64,000 nt of DNA from Pseudomonas gingeri (GTDB lineage Bacteria > Pseudomonadota > Gammaproteobacteria > Pseudomonadales > Pseudomonadaceae), in the NCBI RefSeq assembly GCF_013385635.1, contig NZ_JACAPR010000012.1, forward strand, positions 310,001-374,000, in the 5' to 3' direction. The notes beneath the pieces are model-generated. The model saw nothing but the letters and a program-made list of their open reading frames with translations. It had not been told where the DNA came from and made no database searches. Made by a program: the position numbers and the translations under genes. Shown here piece after piece: positions 60,573 to 64,000 of the stretch. Within the stretch, counting starts at the first letter, position 1; each line of letters starts with the position of its first letter.

Positions 60573-61460
60573 TCAGTGCGCGTAAGTCAGCAACAACTCG
60601 GTCGGCACCTTGAAGTCCAGGGACATCATCACGCTCAGCGCGGTAATGGTGAAGATCGAGAACACGAACAGCTTGCGTGCCCAGACCGTGTCATCCACCG
60701 CCTTGTAGCCGGTCCAGGCCATGTACAACCAGTACATGCCCATGGCCGCGGCCACCGCGAGGTAGCTCATGCCGGCATAACCGCTGAACGTCAGCATCAA
60801 CGTCGCGCCGAGGAAGGCCAGGATGTAGAGCAGGATGTGCTTCTTGGCCACCAGGATCCCGCGCTTCACCGGCAACACCGGAATCGATGCGGCCAGGTAG
60901 TCGTTGAAGCGGAAGATCGCGATCGCGTAGGAATGCGGCATCTGCCACAAGCTGAACATCACCAGCAGCGTCAGTGCAGCCATGTCGAAGCTGTTGCTCA
61001 CCGCCACGTAGCCGATCACCGGAGGCATCGCCCCCGACAGACTGCCGATCAGCGTGCCGTGAACCGACTTGCGCTTGAAGTACAGGCTGTAGAAGCCGAC
61101 GTAGATGACAAAGCCGATCACCGCGAACAGCGCCGCCAACGGGTTGGCGACGCGGTATAGCAGAGCCACGCCGGCGACGCCGAGGACGGTCGCGTAGACC
61201 AGGGCCAGTTTCAGGGAGATAAGCCCCTGGACCAGCACCCGGTTCTTGGTGCGTTCCATCTTCAGGTCGATGTCGCGGTCGATGCAGTTGTTGAACACGC
61301 AACCGGACGCCACCACCAGCGAAGTGCCGATCATGGCCGCCAGGAAGATGGCCAGATCGACATGCCCCTTGGAGGCCAGGAAGAAGCCACCCGCCACAGA
61401 AAGCACGTTACCGAAAATGATCCCCGGTTTGGTGATTTGGATAAAGTGCTTGAGCGACAT
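60573..61460 (-). CDS. cyoE: protoheme IX farnesyltransferase (heme O synthase)
   Basis: 295 aa polytopic UbiA-family prenyltransferase. MSLKHFIQITKPGIIFGNVLSV at the start and the Asp-rich NNCIDRDIDLKMERTKNR loop are diagnostic. It converts heme B to heme O for the bo3 oxidase. Separated from cyoD by 10 bases. Confidence 0.95.
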   Translation of the reverse strand: MSLKHFIQITKPGIIFGNVLSVAGGFFLASKGHVDLAIFLAAMIGTSLVVASGCVFNNCIDRDIDLKMERTKNRVLVQGLISLKLALVYATVLGVAGVALLYRVANPLAALFAVIGFVIYVGFYSLYFKRKSVHGTLIGSLSGAMPPVIGYVAVSNSFDMAALTLLVMFSLWQMPHSYAIAIFRFNDYLAASIPVLPVKRGILVAKKHILLYILAFLGATLMLTFSGYAGMSYLAVAAAMGMYWLYMAWTGYKAVDDTVWARKLFVFSIFTITALSVMMSLDFKVPTELLLTYAH

Positions 61461-61470
61461 CGGGTCTACC

Positions 61471-61800
61471 TCACTTCGCCATCATGACGGCGTGGATGCT
61501 GAACATGATCCACAGTGACAGGCCTACCAGCAGGACGATCACCAGCGCCGCGAAGATAAACGCAATCACGTTGTTACGCTGCGCGGCGGAACGGTCCAGG
61601 TGCAGGAAGTACACCAGGTGCACCAGCACCTGGATCACGGCGAAGATCAGCACGATCCACAGGGTCGCGGCCTTCGGCAGCGACGGGTACATCACCAGGC
61701 CGAACGGGATGGCAGTCAGGATGATCGACAGGACAAAACCGATCATGTACGACTTTACGCTGCCGTGGTTGGCATCACTGGAATGGTGTGCATTAGCCAT
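61471..61800 (-). CDS. cyoD: cytochrome bo3 quinol oxidase subunit IV
   Basis: 109 aa with three membrane helices (SYMIGFVLSIILTAIPFGLVMYP; TLWIVLIFAVIQVLVHLVYFLHL; VIAFIFAALVIVLLVGLSLWIMF). Typical CyoD, directly abutting cyoC. Confidence 0.93.
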   Translation of the reverse strand: MANAHHSSDANHGSVKSYMIGFVLSIILTAIPFGLVMYPSLPKAATLWIVLIFAVIQVLVHLVYFLHLDRSAAQRNNVIAFIFAALVIVLLVGLSLWIMFSIHAVMMAK

Positions 61801-62427
61801 TTACAGAGTCCCCATCAGGTAAACAACGGTGAATACGCAGATCCACACGACGTCCAGGAAGTGCCAGAACAGGCTCAGGCAGCTCAGGCGAGTGATGTTG
61901 GTCGGCGTCAGGCCGTTTTTCCAGACCTGGTACATCATCACGGCCATCCAGATCAGGCCACTGGTGACGTGCACACCGTGGGTCCCGACCAGGGTGAAGA
62001 ACCCGGACAGGAAGCCGCTGCGGTTAGGGCCGTAGCCTTCTTCGATCAGCTTGTGGAATTCGTTGATTTCCATGCCGATGAAGCCCAGGCCGAACAGGAA
62101 GGTGATCGCCAACCAGCCCAGTACCTGGCTTTTCTTGCCCTTGAACAACGCCAGCATGGCGAAGCCGTAGGTGATCGAGCTGAGCAACAGGCAGGCGGTT
62201 TCGCCCAGCACGTAAGGCAGTTCGAAGATGTCGTGGCCCGACGGGCCACCCGCTACGTTGTTAACCAGTACCGCGTACGCTGCGAAGATCGACGCAAACA
62301 GGATGCAGTCGGTCATCAGGTAGAGCCAGAAACCGAATACGGTCATCTCGCCCGAGTCGTGGTGATGGTCATCGTGCCCATGGTCATGACCATGGGCGTG
62401 TCCAGCATGAGTCACTGCATTCGACAT
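61801..62427 (-). CDS. cyoC: cytochrome bo3 quinol oxidase subunit III
   Basis: 208 aa with five membrane helices. COX3-type motifs: VFGFWLYLMTDCILFASIFAAY, HGVHVTSGLIWM and FWHFLDVVWICVFTVVYL. The first 25 residues are unusually His-rich (HAGHAHGHDHGHDDHHH), a metal-binding-like extension. Confidence 0.95.
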   Translation of the reverse strand: MSNAVTHAGHAHGHDHGHDDHHHDSGEMTVFGFWLYLMTDCILFASIFAAYAVLVNNVAGGPSGHDIFELPYVLGETACLLLSSITYGFAMLALFKGKKSQVLGWLAITFLFGLGFIGMEINEFHKLIEEGYGPNRSGFLSGFFTLVGTHGVHVTSGLIWMAVMMYQVWKNGLTPTNITRLSCLSLFWHFLDVVWICVFTVVYLMGTL

Positions 62428-62430
62428 GGT

Positions 62431-64000
62431 TTAAGCCTTTTCCAACGAGGTTTCAACACGAGCATTGGCCGCAATTGCCTTGGCCTCTACCAGCACCTTG
62501 TGCTGCTCGGCTTCGATGCGTTCGATGGTCTCTACCGGCACCATGTAGCCCTGGTCGTCACGGGCGGCATGGATGATGAAATAGATCACGGTACCGGCCA
62601 GGCCGAAGATGGCCAGCCACCAGATGTGCCAGATCATCGCGAAACCGAAGACGGTCAACAGCGCGCCCATGACCAGGCCGGTCGCGGTGTTGTTCGGCAT
62701 GTGGATCGGCTGGTAGCGCTTTGGAACCGAGTACGCGGTACCGTTTTCCTTGGCTTCGGTGAACGCGTCGACCTCATCGGCTTTCGGCAGTTCGGCGAAG
62801 TTGTAGAACGGTGGTGGCGACGAGGTCGACCATTCCAGGGTATGGCCGTTCCATGGGTCGCCGGTCACGTCCAGGTTCTGCTTGCGATCACGCACGCTGA
62901 CGTAGATCTGGATCAGTTGCGAAGCGATACCGAAGGCGATCAGCACCGCACCGAACAGCGCGACGTACAGGTAAGGCACCCACTCAGGGTTGGTGCTGGA
63001 GTTCAGGCGACGGGTCATGCCCATGAAGCCCAGTGCATAGAGCGGCATGAACGCGACGAAGAAGCCCGAGATCCAGAACCAGAACGCGGCCTTGCCCCAA
63101 CCTTCGTGCAGCTTGAAGCCGAACGCTTTCGGGAACCAGAAGCTGAAGCCGGCGATGTAGCCGAATACCGCACCGCCGATGATCACGTTGTGGAAGTGCG
63201 CGATCACGAACAGGCTGTTGTGCAGGACGAAGTCAGCACCCGGGATGGCCAGCAGTACGCCGGTCATGCCGCCGATGGCGAAGGTCACCATGAAGCCCAG
63301 GGTCCAGAGAACCTGGCTGGTCATGCGCAGACGTCCACGGTAGATGGTGAACAGCCAGTTGAACAGCTTCACCCCCGTCGGGATCGAGATCAGCATGGTC
63401 GCCAGGCCGAAGAAGGCGTTGACGTTGGCACCCGAACCCATGGTGAAGAAGTGGTGCAGCCAGACCATGAAGCCCAGCACCGAGATCGCGCCACTGGCGT
63501 AGATCATCGAGTGGTGGCCGAACAGTTTCTTGCCGGAGAAGGTCGAGATGACTTCGGAGAAAACCCCGAACGCCGGCAGGATCAGGATGTACACCTCGGG
63601 GTGACCCCAGGCCCAGAACAGGTTGACGTACATCATCGGATTTCCACCCAGTTCATTGGTGAAAATGTGGAAATCCATGTAGCGGTCAAGCGTCAGCAAA
63701 GCGAGTGTGGCGGTGAGGATCGGGAACGAAGCAACGATCAGCACGTTGGCCCAGGTGCAGGTCCAGGTGAAGATCGGCATGTCCATCAGCTTCATGCCAG
63801 GGGTACGCATTTTCAGCACGGTGGCCAGGAAGTTCACCCCGGTCAGCGTCGTACCCAACCCTGATAGCTGTAGCGCCCAGATGTAGTAATCGACCCCCAC
63901 GCCCGGACTGTATTGCAGGCCCGACAGCGGCGGATAGGCAACCCAACCGGTCTTGGCGAATTCGCCGACACCCAGGGACACGTTGATCAGTACCACGCCG
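62431..64000 (-). CDS. cyoB: cytochrome bo3 quinol oxidase subunit I (partial, N-terminus outside window)
   Basis: About 522 C-terminal residues of a usual 660-670; the frame is open to the window edge, so an internal GTG near 63996 is not the start. Heme-copper oxidase motifs: WAWGHPEVYILILPAFG (CuB His and cross-linked Tyr), WLHHFFTMG (CuB His pair), and HFHNVIIGG (heme His). Proton-pumping quinol oxidase of the aerobic chain. cyoA would lie upstream, beyond the window. Confidence 0.96.
   Translation of the reverse strand, partial: GVVLINVSLGVGEFAKTGWVAYPPLSGLQYSPGVGVDYYIWALQLSGLGTTLTGVNFLATVLKMRTPGMKLMDMPIFTWTCTWANVLIVASFPILTATLALLTLDRYMDFHIFTNELGGNPMMYVNLFWAWGHPEVYILILPAFGVFSEVISTFSGKKLFGHHSMIYASGAISVLGFMVWLHHFFTMGSGANVNAFFGLATMLISIPTGVKLFNWLFTIYRGRLRMTSQVLWTLGFMVTFAIGGMTGVLLAIPGADFVLHNSLFVIAHFHNVIIGGAVFGYIAGFSFWFPKAFGFKLHEGWGKAAFWFWISGFFVAFMPLYALGFMGMTRRLNSSTNPEWVPYLYVALFGAVLIAFGIASQLIQIYVSVRDRKQNLDVTGDPWNGHTLEWSTSSPPPFYNFAELPKADEVDAFTEAKENGTAYSVPKRYQPIHMPNNTATGLVMGALLTVFGFAMIWHIWWLAIFGLAGTVIYFIIHAARDDQGYMVPVETIERIEAEQHKVLVEAKAIAANARVETSLEKA

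Noticed and set aside
61600..63864. 754-codon plus-strand frame over cyoDCB
   Set aside because: Antisense to clearly identified cytochrome bo3 oxidase genes.

Overview
The window reads as chromosome of a Pseudomonas, most likely the P. fluorescens group. The grounds are G+C-rich coding sequence (39/60 G+C counted at 25201-25260), a nine-gene acetylated-cellulose operon in the wssA-I order known from P. fluorescens SBW25, REP/REPIN palindromes, two RsmX-type small RNAs with GacA-like upstream sites, and a cyo oxidase operon. No rRNA, tRNA, CRISPR array or intact insertion sequence was seen.

Layout: 1-4.5 kb, NAD-dependent formate dehydrogenase genes fdsB (cut by the window edge), fdsA and fdsD, joined by ATGA overlaps. 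4.7-5.3 kb, a ribbon-helix-helix/ParE-type toxin-antitoxin pair with a GTATAC-rich operator. 5.4-5.8 kb, a frameshifted DUF3077-type gene preceded by a coupled 24-codon upstream ORF. 6.2-9.4 kb, a strikingly A+T-rich (24/60 G+C at 7441-7500) 1077-residue protein with a STAND/AAA-like NTPase and a C-terminal phosphoribosyltransferase-like domain, a strong candidate for an acquired defence or conflict gene. It abuts an NYN/OST-HTH nuclease-type gene. 10.7-11.95 kb, a tandemly duplicated unit of about 690 bp; each copy holds a 33-residue ORF with a structured leader and hairpin terminators. 12-18.6 kb, a CrtZ-like hydroxylase, an unknown protein, DeoR, EamA, GST, AraC and AroP.

18.6-34.4 kb (minus strand) is the cellulose operon: WssA (BcsR/BcsQ-like), WssB (synthase with PilZ), WssC (BcsB), WssD (BcsZ), WssE (BcsC), then the acetylation module WssF-G-H-I. 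Two oddities are a REPIN lying in frame inside the start of wssD, and a truncated phospholipase D gene where wssJ sits in SBW25. A PAS-GGDEF diguanylate cyclase (37.7 kb) and two paralogous rsmX-like sRNAs (38.8 and 45.9 kb) nearby fit control of sessile life, though the link is inferred.

47.9-58.7 kb is a co-oriented run of 11 minus-strand genes: metallo-beta-lactamase-fold hydrolase, AurF-type diiron N-oxygenase, Fe/2-oxoglutarate dioxygenase, class IV aminotransferase, Ldh_2 dehydrogenase, KamA-type radical SAM aminomutase, YfcF-type GST, cupin, Rid protein, ATP-grasp ligase and MFS exporter. It is flanked on both sides by MocR regulators. It has the look of an undescribed NRPS-free biosynthetic cluster for an N-oxygenated amino acid or peptide. 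The window closes with cyoE-D-C-B (cyoB cut by the edge) for the cytochrome bo3 quinol oxidase. The ordinary genes between these regions are regulators, transporters and single enzymes.
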